From Lentzea alba (GTDB taxonomy: Bacteria > Actinomycetota > Actinomycetes > Mycobacteriales > Pseudonocardiaceae), in the NCBI RefSeq assembly GCF_011067745.1, contig NZ_JAAMPJ010000006.1:515676-579675 (forward strand): DNA of 64,000 nt, in the 5' to 3' direction. Within the stretch, counting starts at the first letter, position 1; each line of letters starts with the position of its first letter. Positions 24,814-34,592 of this stretch are shown here, piece by piece. The position numbers and the translations under genes were made by a program. The notes below the pieces were generated by a model, which had not been told where the DNA came from, ran no database searches, and was given only the letters and a program-made list of their open reading frames with translations.

Positions 24814-25797
24814 ATGAAGTCTCGTCTGGTCATCCGTGCGGGCGTCGCGCTCGCCGGTGTTGCTCTACTCGCCGCCTGTAGCGGTCCCACTGGAACGAAC
24901 AACCAGAGCACGCAGAACAACAGCGCACCGACGACGGGTGACCTCAAGGTCGCCGTCATCACGCACGGCACCGCGGGTGACGCGTTCTGGAGCGTGGTGA
25001 AGGTCGGCGCCGAGGACGCGGGCAAGCAGCTCGGCGTCGGCGTCACCTACAACTCCGACGGAGACCCCGGCGCCCAGGCCAAGCTGATCGACAACGCCGT
25101 GTCGCAGAAGGTCGGCGGCATCGTGGTGTCGATGGCGAACCCGGACGCGCTCAAGACCTCCATCGAGACCGCGGTGAAGGCCGGCATCCCGGTCATCACG
25201 ATCAACTCCGGCAGCGCGAAGAGCGCCGAGTTCGGTGCCATGGCGCACGTCGGCCAGGAGGAGACGATCGCCGGTGAGGAAGCCGGCAAGAAGCTCAAGG
25301 CGGCCGGCAAGACCAAGCTGCTGTGCGTGATCCACGAGGCCGGCAACACGGGCCTCAACCAGCGCTGCGACGGTGCCCGCACCGGCTTCGGCGGCGCGGT
25401 GGAGAACCTCCAGGTCGACATCTCCAACCCGACCGACGTCGAGGCCCGCATCAAGGCCAAGCTCCAGTCCGACACCGCCGTCGACGGTGTGCTGGCGCTG
25501 AACCCGCAGGTCGCCGTGAACGCGGCCGCCGCGATCAAGGGTGCGAGCTCGAAGGCGCAGGTCGCGACCTTCGACCTGAACGCGGACGTGGTCAGCGCGA
25601 TCAAGGCGGGCGACGTGCTGTTCGCCGTCGACCAGCAGCAGTACGAGCAGGGCTACCTGCCGATCGTGATGCTGAAGCTCTTCAAGGACAACGCCAACAC
25701 CCTCGGTGGCGGCAAGCCCGTGCTGACCGGTCCCGGCTTCGTCGACAAGTCCAACGTGGACAAGGTCGCGGAGTACGCCAAGAACGGCAAGAGGTAA
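24814..25797 (+). CDS. Sugar/inositol ABC transporter substrate-binding lipoprotein
   Basis: A 327-residue type-I periplasmic-binding protein. The signal ends at the lipobox LLAAC (Cys22), then a Ser/Thr/Asn-rich spacer. The mature part starts DLKVAVITHGTAGDAFW and has GIVVSMANPDAL and the hinge region VAVNAAAAIKGASS, typical of ribose/inositol-type binding proteins. GGAG lies 6 bases before the ATG. It sits between iol enzymes and is followed by the permease and ATPase of the same importer, so inositol is the probable ligand. Confidence 0.88.
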   Translation: MKSRLVIRAGVALAGVALLAACSGPTGTNNQSTQNNSAPTTGDLKVAVITHGTAGDAFWSVVKVGAEDAGKQLGVGVTYNSDGDPGAQAKLIDNAVSQKVGGIVVSMANPDALKTSIETAVKAGIPVITINSGSAKSAEFGAMAHVGQEETIAGEEAGKKLKAAGKTKLLCVIHEAGNTGLNQRCDGARTGFGGAVENLQVDISNPTDVEARIKAKLQSDTAVDGVLALNPQVAVNAAAAIKGASSKAQVATFDLNADVVSAIKAGDVLFAVDQQQYEQGYLPIVMLKLFKDNANTLGGGKPVLTGPGFVDKSNVDKVAEYAKNGKR

Positions 25798-25812
25798 GGA
25801 GGAGGCGGGGAG

Positions 25813-26858
25813 ATGACCGTGACGGCCACAGCTCCACCGGCTGCCGACGAACGGCTGAGCAAGCCCAGGGTGATGGATCAGCTGATCAAGCGCCCGGAGA
25901 TCGGCGCCATGCTCGGCGCACTGCTCGTGTTCCTGTTCTTCTCCGTGGTCACCGAGCAGTTCCTGAGCATGGGTGGCGCGGCCACCTGGCTGGACGACGC
26001 CTCCATGCTCGGCATCATGGCGGTCGCGGTGGCGTTGCTGATGATCGGCGGCGAGTTCGACCTGTCCGCCGGTGTCATGACCGCGTCCACCGCGCTCGTC
26101 ACGGCTCTCCTCGCCACTCAGCTGGGACTCAACGTCTGGCTGTCGTTGCTGGTGTCGCTCGCCTTTGCGTTGTCGGTGGGCGCGCTGAACGGCTGGCTCG
26201 TGATGCGCACGGGCCTGCCGAGCTTCATCGTGACGCTGGGCAGCTTCCTCGCGTTGCAGGGCCTCAACCTCGGCGTCACGCGCCTGGTCACCGGCAGCGT
26301 GCAGGTGTCGGGCATGCGCGACACGGTCGGCTACGAGTCGGCCGGGTTCCTGTTCGCGTCGACGTTCCAGATCGGCGGCACCAGCTTCTACGTGTCGATC
26401 ATCTGGTGGGTCCTGTTCACCGTCGTCGCGTCGACGGTGTTGATGCGCACCAAGTTCGGCAACTGGATCTTCGCGATCGGCGGTGCCGCGCAGAGTTCCC
26501 GCGCGGTCGGTGTGCCGGTCGTGCGGTCCAAGATCCTGCTGTTCATGACCACGGCGTTCGCGGCGTGGCTGGTCGGCTCGATCAACATCCTGCGGTACGC
26601 GAGCGTGCAGGCGAACCAGGGCATCGGCCTGGAGTTCCAGTACATCATCGCGGCGGTGATCGGCGGCTGCCTGCTCACCGGTGGCTTCGGTTCCGCGGTG
26701 GGCGCGGCGATCGGCGCGCTGATCTTCGGCATGGCCCGGCAGGGCATCGTCTACGCCGGCTGGAACAGCGACTGGTTCCAGCTGTTCCTCGGCGTGATGC
26801 TGCTGGCCGCCGTGCTGGTGAACAACATGCTGCGGCGCCGCGCGGAAAGGGTGAAGCG

Positions 26859-26862
<4 letters not shown>
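25813..26862 (+). CDS. Inositol-type ABC transporter permease
   Basis: A 349-residue RbsC-like membrane protein with 8-10 helices. Visible are LGALLVFLFFSVVTEQFLSM, the family motif VALLMIGGEFDLSAGVM, GLPSFIVTLGSFLALQGLNL and FEFQYII-like FQYIIAAVIGGCLLTGGFGS near the end. It would form the channel, probably as a homodimer because only one permease is encoded. GGAGGCGGGG precedes the ATG, and its TGA overlaps the start of the ATPase gene. Confidence 0.88.
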
Positions 26863-27625
<763 letters not shown>

Positions 27626-27629
<4 letters not shown>

Positions 27630-28558
27630 CGTCGCTGGAAGTGCTGACCGTCGGCCGGGTCGGTGTCGACCTCTACCCGGAGCAGTCCGGCGTGCCGCTG
27701 GCCGAGGTCAGCACCTTCGCCAAGTCGCTCGGCGGCACCGCGACCAACGTCGCGGTCGCCGCCGCGCGGCTCGGACGCCGGGCCGGTGTGCTCACCAAGG
27801 TCGGGCCGGACGGGTTCGGGACCTATGTCCGGCAGGCACTGGAAGGCTTCGGGGTGTCGTCGGAACACGTCGGCACCTCGCCCGATCTGCTGACACCGGT
27901 GGTGTTCTGCGAGCTCAACCCGCCCGCGGACCCGCCGCTGCTGTTCTACCGGCTGCCGATCGCGCCGGACCTGACGATCAGCGAGGACGACGTGCCGTGG
28001 GACGTCGTGCGGGACGTGCCCTTGCTGTGGGTCACCGGCACCGGCGTGTCCGCCGAGCCCGCGCGGAGTTCGCAACGGGCGATGCTGGGCAGCCGGGCCC
28101 GGTTGGGGCACACGGTGCTGGACCTCGACTACCGGCCGATGTTCTGGCCGGACGTCGAGACCGCGCGCCGCGAGATCAGCTGGATGCTCGACTACGTGAC
28201 GGTGGCCGTGGGCAACCGGACGGAGTGCGAGGTCGCGGTCGGCACCTCCGACCCCGACGAGGCCGCAGACCGGCTGCTGGCCCGCGGGATCTCGCTGGCG
28301 CTGATCAAGAAGGGCGCCGAGGGCGTTCTCGTGGCCACTCCCGAGGGTCGCTGGACCGTGGAACCGAACCCGGTCGAGGTCGTCTGCGGGCTCGGCGCCG
28401 GCGACGCGTTCGGCGGGTCGCTGGTGCACGGCCTGCTGTCCGGCTGGGACCCGGTGAAGATCGCCCGTTACGCCAACGCGGCGGGCGCGATCGTGGCGTC
28501 CCGGCTGGCCTGTGCGGATGCGATGCCGGACCAGAAAGAGATCGAGGACCTGCTGTGA
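27626..28558 (+). CDS. iolC: 5-dehydro-2-deoxygluconokinase (PfkB family)
   Basis: Phosphorylates 2-deoxy-5-keto-gluconate in the fifth step of the pathway. The 310-residue kinase starts with TVGRVGVDLYPEQSGVPLA, a sequence typical of IolC, has GGTATNVAVAAARLG (first PfkB signature), and ends with the second signature VCGLGAGDAFGGSLVHGLL, holding the catalytic Asp. The GTG start overlaps the ATPase gene stop. The next gene overlaps by four bases as well. Confidence 0.9.
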
Positions 28559-29460
28559 TCACTGACGGGCAGTGGCGCGAACTGTTGTGGCGGCGGGCCG
28601 AGGACCCCGGCTCGATCAGGCGGGCCTACCAGTCGCGCAAGCGGCGCAATTCGTTGCTGAACGGCAAGTCCACGCTGTTCCTGGTCGCGGCGGACCACCC
28701 GGCGCGGGGTGCGCTCGGCGTCGGCGGCGACCCGCTGGCGATGGCCGACCGGCGATCGCTGCTCGACAGGTTGCTGACGGCACTGGCGAACCCCGCGGTC
28801 GACGGCGTGCTCGGCACACCGGACGTGATCGAGGACCTGCTGCTGCTGGACGGCCTGAACGAGCGCGTGGTCATCGGCTCGATGAACCGCGGCGGCCTCG
28901 CCGGCGCGGACTGGGAGATCGACGACAGGTTCACCGCGTACGACGCGTCGTCCATCGCGACGTTCGGGCTGGACGGCGGCAAGATGCTGCTGCGCCTGGT
29001 CGACTCCGACCCCGGCACGATCCCGACGCTGGAAGGCTGCGCGCGAGCCGTCACCGAACTCGCCGAGCACGGCCTGATGGCGATGGTCGAACCGTTGCCG
29101 TACAAGCGTGATCACAACGACAAGCTGGTGCTGCAGAAGGACGCCGCGGCCCTGTCGCGTGCTTCGGCGGTGGCTGCCGGGCTCGGCGCGACCTCCGCCT
29201 ACACGTGGTTGAAGCTGCCCGCGCCGAACGAGCCGGAGGTCGTGCTGGACACCACGGCGTTGCCCGCGTTGGTGCTCGGCGGTGTGCCGTCGGCGAATCC
29301 GGAGGACGACCTCGCGTCGTGGGGCCGCTCGCTGCGCCACCCGACCGTGCGCGGCTTGGTCGTCGGACGTGCACTGCTCTACCCGCCGGACGGTGATGTC
29401 GCCGCTGCCGTTGCTGCCGCCGCCGAAATCCTGCGCACCGCGAAGGGAATCACGGTATGA
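28555..29460 (+). CDS. Cgl0159-type (beta/alpha)8 protein, probable aldolase of the inositol pathway
   Basis: A 301-residue predicted TIM barrel similar to the class found in the Corynebacterium glutamicum inositol region. Features include TLFLVAADHPARGALGV, DGVLGTPDVIEDLLLL, MVEPLPYKRD, and YTWLKLPAP, with a candidate Schiff-base Lys in that last strand. No IolJ-type aldolase occurs in the operon, so this gene is the best candidate for cleavage of 2-deoxy-5-keto-gluconate-6-phosphate into malonate semialdehyde and dihydroxyacetone phosphate. That assignment is inferred from pathway completeness. Starts and stops overlap both neighbours. Confidence 0.78.
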   Translation: MITDGQWRELLWRRAEDPGSIRRAYQSRKRRNSLLNGKSTLFLVAADHPARGALGVGGDPLAMADRRSLLDRLLTALANPAVDGVLGTPDVIEDLLLLDGLNERVVIGSMNRGGLAGADWEIDDRFTAYDASSIATFGLDGGKMLLRLVDSDPGTIPTLEGCARAVTELAEHGLMAMVEPLPYKRDHNDKLVLQKDAAALSRASAVAAGLGATSAYTWLKLPAPNEPEVVLDTTALPALVLGGVPSANPEDDLASWGRSLRHPTVRGLVVGRALLYPPDGDVAAAVAAAAEILRTAKGITV

Positions 29461-30344
29461 CCTTGCACCGTCCACTCGGGACGCTCTCGACCTCCACCGA
29501 CGTCATCCACCTGACGCCGGAGGACGCGAGCTGGACCTACACCGGTCTGCGCGTGCTGCGGATCGAGGCCGGTTGGGTGCGCACGATCGAGACGGGTGAG
29601 TTCGAGGCGTTCGTTCTGCCGCTGGCCGGGTCTCTCGTGGTCGAGGTCGACGACGAGCGGTACGAGCTGCAGGGCCGTGACTCGGTGTTCACCCGCGTCA
29701 CGGACTTCGCGTACGTGCCTCGGGACGCCTCGGTCCGGTTGTCCTCTGTGGACGGATGTGAAGTCGCTCTGCCGATGGCGCGCTGCGAGAACCGCCTGAC
29801 GCCCAAGTACGGTCCAGCCGACGGTGTGCCGGTCGAGGTGCGCGGTTCCGGCAACGCCACCCGTCAGGTCACGAACTTCGGCGTGCCGGGCGTGTGGGAC
29901 CACGCGGACAAGCTCAACGCGTGCGAGCTGATCACCCCGGACGGCAACTGGTCCTCGTACCCGCCGCACAAGCACGACTCCTCGGAGCCGTGCGAGGTGG
30001 ACAACGAGGAGATCTACTACTTCCGCATCGCCGACTGGGACCAGATCACGCCTTCCCGCACCGGTTTCGGGTTCCACCGCACGTACACCGACGACGGCAC
30101 GATCGACGAGGACGTGACCGTGCGGGACGGCGACGTCTTCCTGATCCCGCGCGGCTACCACGGTCCGTGCGTCGCGGCGCCGGGATATCCCATGTACTAC
30201 CTGAACGTCCTCGCCGGTCCTGGCGACGAACGTTCCATGGCGTTCTGCGACGACCCGGCGCACACCTGGGTTCGCGACAGCTGGGTGACGCAGGAACTGG
30301 ACCCGCGTTGTCCGGTCACGACTGCTGAGGGGCGAGTCAATTGA
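29457..30344 (+). CDS. iolB: 5-deoxy-glucuronate isomerase
   Basis: Isomerises 5-deoxy-glucuronate to 2-deoxy-5-keto-gluconate. The 295-residue double-cupin protein has the IolB landmarks WSSYPPHKHD (metal-binding His residues), EEIYYFRI, GFGFHRTYTDD, and IPRGYHGPCVAAPGYPMYYL. The ATG overlaps the upstream TGA (ATGA), and its own TGA overlaps the TTG start of iolD. Confidence 0.93.
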   Translation: MTLHRPLGTLSTSTDVIHLTPEDASWTYTGLRVLRIEAGWVRTIETGEFEAFVLPLAGSLVVEVDDERYELQGRDSVFTRVTDFAYVPRDASVRLSSVDGCEVALPMARCENRLTPKYGPADGVPVEVRGSGNATRQVTNFGVPGVWDHADKLNACELITPDGNWSSYPPHKHDSSEPCEVDNEEIYYFRIADWDQITPSRTGFGFHRTYTDDGTIDEDVTVRDGDVFLIPRGYHGPCVAAPGYPMYYLNVLAGPGDERSMAFCDDPAHTWVRDSWVTQELDPRCPVTTAEGRVN

Positions 30345-32194
30345 AGCTGACGACCGCGCAGGCACTGGTCCGGTGGATGCTGGCCCAGCGCACGGAACTC
30401 TTCGACGGCTCGCACGCGCCGCTGTTCCCCGGCGTGTTCGCGATCTTCGGCCACGGCAACGTGCTCGGCCTCGGCAACGCCCTGGAGGAGGTCCGCGACC
30501 GCATCCCGGTGTGGCGCGGCCACAACGAGCAGGGCATGGCCCTGGCCGCGGTCGGCATCGGCAAGGCCTCGCACCGCCGCCAGGTCGGCGTCGCCACGTC
30601 GTCGATCGGCCCCGGCGCGCTGAACATGGTCACCGCGGCCGGCGTCGCCCACGCCAACCGCCTGCCTCTCCTGCTGTTGCCCGGCGACACCTTCACCGGC
30701 CGCGCGCCCGACCCCGTGCTGCAGCAGGTCGAGCACTTCCACGACCCCGGCGCGACCGTCAACGACGCGTTCCGCGCGGTCAGCCGCTACTTCGACCGCA
30801 TCACCCGTCCCGAACAGCTGCTCTCGACGCTCCCGCAGGTCGCGCGCGTCCTGACCGACCCGGCCGACTGCGGCCCGGTCACCCTGGCGCTGCCGCAGGA
30901 CGTCCAGGCCGAGTCCTACGACTTCCCGGAGTCGTTGTTCGCCGAGGTCGTGCACCGTCCGTTGCGCCTGCGCCCGGACCTGACCGCGCTGGCCGAGGCC
31001 GCCCGCGCGATCCGTTCGGCTTCCCGGCCGTTGCTGGTCCTGGGCGGTGGCGTCCGCTACTCGGGTGCCGCCGGCCGCGCACTGCGGTTCGCCGAACAAC
31101 ACGGCATCCCGATCACCGAGACCACCGCGGGCCGCACGCTGGTCCCGCACGAGCACCCGCTGCACGCCGGCCCGCTCGGCATCACCGGCTCGACGTCGGC
31201 CAACGTCTTGGCCGGAGAAGCCGACCTGGTCATCGCGGTGGGTACCCGCCTGCAGGACTTCACCACGGCGTCCTGGACCGTCTTCTCCCCGGACGTGCAT
31301 CTGGTCTCGCTCAACGCCGCCCGCTTCGACGCCGTGAAGCACGGCTCGTTCGCCCTGGTGGCCGACGCCGACGAGGGCCTGCGCGAACTGACCGACGCGC
31401 TCGGCTCCTGGCAGGCCCAGCCCGACTGGGCCCGCCGCGCCCAGAGCGAACGCGCGAAGTGGGACCAGCACATCACCGCGCTGCGCACCCCCGGCAACGG
31501 CCTGCCCACCTACGCCCAGGTGGTCGGTGTCGTGAACGACGTGAGCGGCCCCACCGACTACGTCATGACGGCGTCCGGCGGTCTGCCCGGCGAGCTGATC
31601 GGCGGCTGGCGCGCCTCGGGCGAGGCCACCATGGACGTCGAGTACGGCTTCTCCTGCATGGGCTACGAACTGGCCGGCGCCTGGGGAGCCGCGATCGCCC
31701 ACACCGACGGCGTGGTCACCACCCTGCTCGGCGACGGCTCGTACCTGATGCTGAACTCCGAGCTCTTCTCCGCCGCCTTCGCGGGCCACGGCTTCGTGGC
31801 CGTCGTCTGCGACAACGACGGCTACGCGGTGATCCACCGCCTCCAGACCGGCCAGGGCGGCGCGGGCTTCAACAACCTCTACGCCGACTGCACGACCAGT
31901 CATCCCGAACCACCCCGCACCGACTTCGCCGCCCACGCGGCCGCGATGGGCTGCGCGGTCTTTCCGGCCGACTCGCTGACCGACCTCGAAGGCGCCTACC
32001 GCAAGGCCCGCGAGGTGGCGACCGGCGAGAAACGCCCGGCCGTCGTCGTGATCCGCACGCACCCGTCGTCGTGGACCGAGGCAGGGGCGTGGTGGGAGGT
32101 CGGCGTGCCGGAGGTCTCGCACCGTCCGGAGATCGCGTCGGCACGCGAGGAAGTGCTGGAAGGCAAGGCCAAGCAGGTCCGCTACCTGAGCTGA
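30341..32194 (+). CDS. iolD: 3D-(3,5/4)-trihydroxycyclohexane-1,2-dione hydrolase (ThDP-dependent)
   Basis: Ring-opening step of inositol catabolism. The 617-residue enzyme has the three domains of ThDP enzymes: a PYR domain starting TTAQALVRWMLAQRTE with the catalytic Glu region GHNEQGMALAA, a central NAD-like domain (LLVLGGGVRYSGA), and a PP domain with the metal site GDGSYLML followed by CDNDGYAVIHRLQ. It begins with TTG within the iolB stop (TTGA), with GAGGGG upstream. It ends the operon; about 107 bases follow before the next gene. Confidence 0.94.
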   Translation: MKLTTAQALVRWMLAQRTELFDGSHAPLFPGVFAIFGHGNVLGLGNALEEVRDRIPVWRGHNEQGMALAAVGIGKASHRRQVGVATSSIGPGALNMVTAAGVAHANRLPLLLLPGDTFTGRAPDPVLQQVEHFHDPGATVNDAFRAVSRYFDRITRPEQLLSTLPQVARVLTDPADCGPVTLALPQDVQAESYDFPESLFAEVVHRPLRLRPDLTALAEAARAIRSASRPLLVLGGGVRYSGAAGRALRFAEQHGIPITETTAGRTLVPHEHPLHAGPLGITGSTSANVLAGEADLVIAVGTRLQDFTTASWTVFSPDVHLVSLNAARFDAVKHGSFALVADADEGLRELTDALGSWQAQPDWARRAQSERAKWDQHITALRTPGNGLPTYAQVVGVVNDVSGPTDYVMTASGGLPGELIGGWRASGEATMDVEYGFSCMGYELAGAWGAAIAHTDGVVTTLLGDGSYLMLNSELFSAAFAGHGFVAVVCDNDGYAVIHRLQTGQGGAGFNNLYADCTTSHPEPPRTDFAAHAAAMGCAVFPADSLTDLEGAYRKAREVATGEKRPAVVVIRTHPSSWTEAGAWWEVGVPEVSHRPEIASAREEVLEGKAKQVRYLS

Positions 32195-32253
32195 GCGTCA
32201 CCGTTCAGTGACTGGGACGACCTCACAACCGGGAACAACACGCCGCCGATGAC

Positions 32254-32292
32254 CCCTTGAACAGTTGGTTAGGTCTACGAACTGTTCAAGGG
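32254..32292. promoter_or_regulatory. 13-bp perfect inverted repeat in the leader of the flavin oxidoreductase gene
   Basis: CCCTTGAACAGTT (32254-32266) and AACTGTTCAAGGG (32280-32292) flank a 13-base loop. The right arm includes the AAGGG of the ribosome site (AAGGGAG) 10 bases before the GTG at 32302, so folding in RNA could hide it; as DNA it could equally be an operator or end iolD transcripts. Confidence 0.6.
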
Positions 32293-32301
32293 AGCTTCCC
32301 C

Positions 32302-33297
32302 GTGAGCTTGCTGTTCTCCCCGCTGACCCTGCGCTCGGTCACGCTGCCCAACCGCATTGCGGTCAGCCCGATGTGCCAGTACTCGGTGACCAAGGAAGAC
32401 GGCGTGCCGACCGACTGGCACCTCGTCCACCTGGGCTCCCGCGCGGTCGGAGGTGCCGGTCTCGTCATGGCCGAGGCCACGGCCGTGGAACCGCGCGGCA
32501 GGATCTCCCCGCAGGACGTCGGCATCTGGAACGACGAGCAGGTCGAGGCCTGGAAGCCGATCACGAGGTTCATCGAGGAGCACGGCTCGGTGCCGGCCAT
32601 CCAGCTCGCGCACGCCGGGCGCAAGGCGATCGGCGACTGGGTGCCGGTGGCGCCCACGACCGAGCCGTTCCCCGGTGGGAACCAGCCGGAGAAGCTGACG
32701 CACCACAACGAGATCGTCAAGGCGTTCGTCGACGGCGCGCTGAGGGCGATCGAGGCCGGTTTCCGGATCGTCGAGATCCACGCCGCGCACGGCTACCTGC
32801 TCCACGAGTACTACTCGCCGCTCACGAACGAGGGCAGCATCGAGGAACGCATCGCCGTGCCCGTCGAGGTCACCGCCGCCGTGCGGGCAGCGGTCGGCCC
32901 GGACGTGCCGGTGATCGTGCGGATCTCCGGCACCGACTGGGTCGACAACGGCTGGACCGTCGACGACAGCGTTGTGCTGGCACAGGCGCTCAAGGCCGCG
33001 GGTGCGGACCTGATCGACGTGTCCAGCGGTGGCAACACCGCGCAGGCGGACATCCCGATCGGGCCCGGCTACCAGGTGCCGCTCGCCGAAGCGGTGCGAC
33101 GCAAGGCAGACGTGCCCACGGGTGCGGTCGGCCTGATCACCGAGGCGAAGCAGGCCGAACAAGTGTTGACGGACGGATCCGCTGACCTGGTCCTGCTCGC
33201 GCGCGAGCTGCTCCGCGACCCGTACTGGCCGCTGCACGCGGCACAGCAGTTGGGTGTGGAGGTCAACGCGCCGAGGCAGTACGCCAGGGCGTTCTGA
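32302..33297 (+). CDS. NADH:flavin oxidoreductase, Old Yellow Enzyme (YqjM type)
   Basis: A 331-residue FMN-dependent ene-reductase TIM barrel. It starts LFSPLTLRSVTLPNRIAVSPMCQYS, where the Cys is the redox-tuning residue of the YqjM/thermophilic-like class. Further signatures are IQLAHAGRKA, HAAHGYLLHEYYSPLTN, with the active-site His and Tyr, and the phosphate-binding LITEAKQAEQVL to LARELLRDP. Physiological substrate unknown; the family reduces activated C=C bonds and is often linked to electrophile stress. The GTG start follows AAGGGAG. Hairpins with the same GTTCAAGGG core lie on both sides of the gene. Confidence 0.9.
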   Translation: MSLLFSPLTLRSVTLPNRIAVSPMCQYSVTKEDGVPTDWHLVHLGSRAVGGAGLVMAEATAVEPRGRISPQDVGIWNDEQVEAWKPITRFIEEHGSVPAIQLAHAGRKAIGDWVPVAPTTEPFPGGNQPEKLTHHNEIVKAFVDGALRAIEAGFRIVEIHAAHGYLLHEYYSPLTNEGSIEERIAVPVEVTAAVRAAVGPDVPVIVRISGTDWVDNGWTVDDSVVLAQALKAAGADLIDVSSGGNTAQADIPIGPGYQVPLAEAVRRKADVPTGAVGLITEAKQAEQVLTDGSADLVLLARELLRDPYWPLHAAQQLGVEVNAPRQYARAF

Positions 33298-33307
33298 AAG
33301 CGCCCTC

Positions 33308-33358
33308 AGAGTTCAAGGGCTGGGCACCGATGATCCGGTTGCCCAACCCTTGAACTCT
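33308..33358. terminator. Long hairpin between convergent genes
   Basis: Arms of 19 bases (33308-33326 and 33340-33358) pair with a single mismatch around a 13-base loop. It lies 10 bases after the oxidoreductase stop and 11 before the end of the DUF3073 gene, so it probably ends both transcripts, although no clear T run follows. The outer part of the stem contains GTTCAAGGG, also found in the hairpin before the oxidoreductase. Confidence 0.6.
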
Positions 33359-33369
33359 TCAGGCTGAAT

Positions 33370-33558
33370 TCAGCGACGGTAGTCGTCGTAATCGTCGTAC
33401 GGGTCGTCGCGTGGCTCATCGCCACCACTACTCCCGTTCGGCGACCTTTCGTCACCAGACAGCTCGCGCTGCAGCGCAGCGAAGTCGGTCTCATGAGAGC
33501 TGTATTTGAGCTCCCTGGCGACCTTCGTCTGCTTGGCCTTCGCTCGGCCGCGCCCCAT
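33370..33558 (-). CDS. DUF3073 protein
   Basis: A 62-residue protein starting MGRGRAKAKQTKVARELKY, followed by TDFAALQRELSG; this is the strongly conserved block of the actinobacterial DUF3073 family, which is typically encoded near purM. The C-terminal half is acidic and repetitive (DDPYDDYDDYRR). It is not predicted to span membranes. GGGGG lies before the ATG. Function unknown for the whole family; the basic head and acidic tail suggest nucleic-acid or ribosome contact, which is speculation. Confidence 0.85.
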   Translation of the reverse strand: MGRGRAKAKQTKVARELKYSSHETDFAALQRELSGDERSPNGSSGGDEPRDDPYDDYDDYRR

Positions 33559-33731
33559 GGCTCGACCCCCTCGCACAGGGACGGGGGCGGCCGGGGGAAC
33601 GGCGGCCCCACTCGTCTCGACAACTAGTTCCTGGTAACTACCGTACCGTGCCGATGGGGTTCCTCGCGACGCGGTAGGCGTGACACGTACCGCCAAATCT
33701 CGCAGCCGCCCCCGCGTGGAAGGATGCACAG

Positions 33732-34592
33732 GTGCCCAGACCGTTCGTCGCCTACCTACGGGTGTACGAACCGTTATCGGTATTGGACGCACCGCTAGCG
33801 GACAAGGTCCGAAAAGCCCTGGAAAACGGCCCTGTCCCCCGTGCGGAGGTCGGCGACTGGGAACGCGAGCTGTGGTTGCGATCACAGTTGGGACAAAAGC
33901 TCCTCCCGGGCGAGTCGTTCGACGTGATGACGATCAGCCCCGCCGAGGTTCCGACCTCTGACGCCGCGCGTGTCGGCCCAGGGCCTCTCGTCTGCCCCCT
34001 CGACCTCAGGGCGCGCTCCGCGGCGGCTCTGGTGGGCTTCCTGGCCTCTGCTCCGCCGATCCTCCAGGACGAGGCCCTCAACGTTGCTCCCGAAACGGTC
34101 CGAGCGCGCGCGTCAGCCGTGATGGCGGAACTGTCGGCAGGGGCCGTCCACGTCATCTCCACGACCTGGACCGTGCCGCTGCCGTGGTTCGCCCTCGTCG
34201 ACCCGGCCCAGCGCCGCGTGGTGCTGGCCAGCGCCCAGGACGACCCGGAACGCCAGGTGTCGTGGCGCGTCGCGATGGCCGACGCCCGTCGCCGTGTCGC
34301 ACGGGCGCTCAAGGTCGTGAAGAACTCGCTGGGCGACGAGGGCCCTGCCACGGTCCTCGCCGACACCGGCCGCTGGCTGGAGCACTTCCACCCGCACTCG
34401 GCGGTCGAGCTCGACTACGGCGGCCTGGTGCAGCTGCTGGAGGACAAGGACCTGCTGGAGGACTCCTCGGCGGCCGACGTGAACGCCATCGTCGACGCGC
34501 TCGAGGCGGGCGACGCCGAGGAGGTGGCGTTGCGCTACGAGACGCTGCGCGAGTTCTGGGGCGAGCTGGCCCGCCGGGAACGCCACGGCTGA
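33732..34592 (+). CDS. Conserved actinobacterial protein of unknown function
   Basis: A 286-residue cytoplasmic protein starting PRPFVAYLRVYEPLSVLD. The first half contains LPGESFDVMTISPAEVP and CPLDLRARSAAALVGFL; the middle has the well-formed strand ISTTWTVPLPWFALVDP; the last third is helical and acidic (LLEDKDLLEDSSAADVNAIV). Divergent from DUF3073 as in other actinobacteria, so the two may be functionally linked. No catalytic motif was seen. The GTG start has GGAAGG about 7 bases upstream. Its last 58 bases overlap the end of the convergent MFS gene. Confidence 0.75.
   Translation: MPRPFVAYLRVYEPLSVLDAPLADKVRKALENGPVPRAEVGDWERELWLRSQLGQKLLPGESFDVMTISPAEVPTSDAARVGPGPLVCPLDLRARSAAALVGFLASAPPILQDEALNVAPETVRARASAVMAELSAGAVHVISTTWTVPLPWFALVDPAQRRVVLASAQDDPERQVSWRVAMADARRRVARALKVVKNSLGDEGPATVLADTGRWLEHFHPHSAVELDYGGLVQLLEDKDLLEDSSAADVNAIVDALEAGDAEEVALRYETLREFWGELARRERHG

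Noticed and set aside
25323..26858. Upstream extension of the ABC ATPase frame through the binding-protein and permease genes
   Set aside because: The stretch before 26859 is Arg-rich shadow; the ATG at 26859 overlaps the permease stop and begins the ATPase domain exactly.
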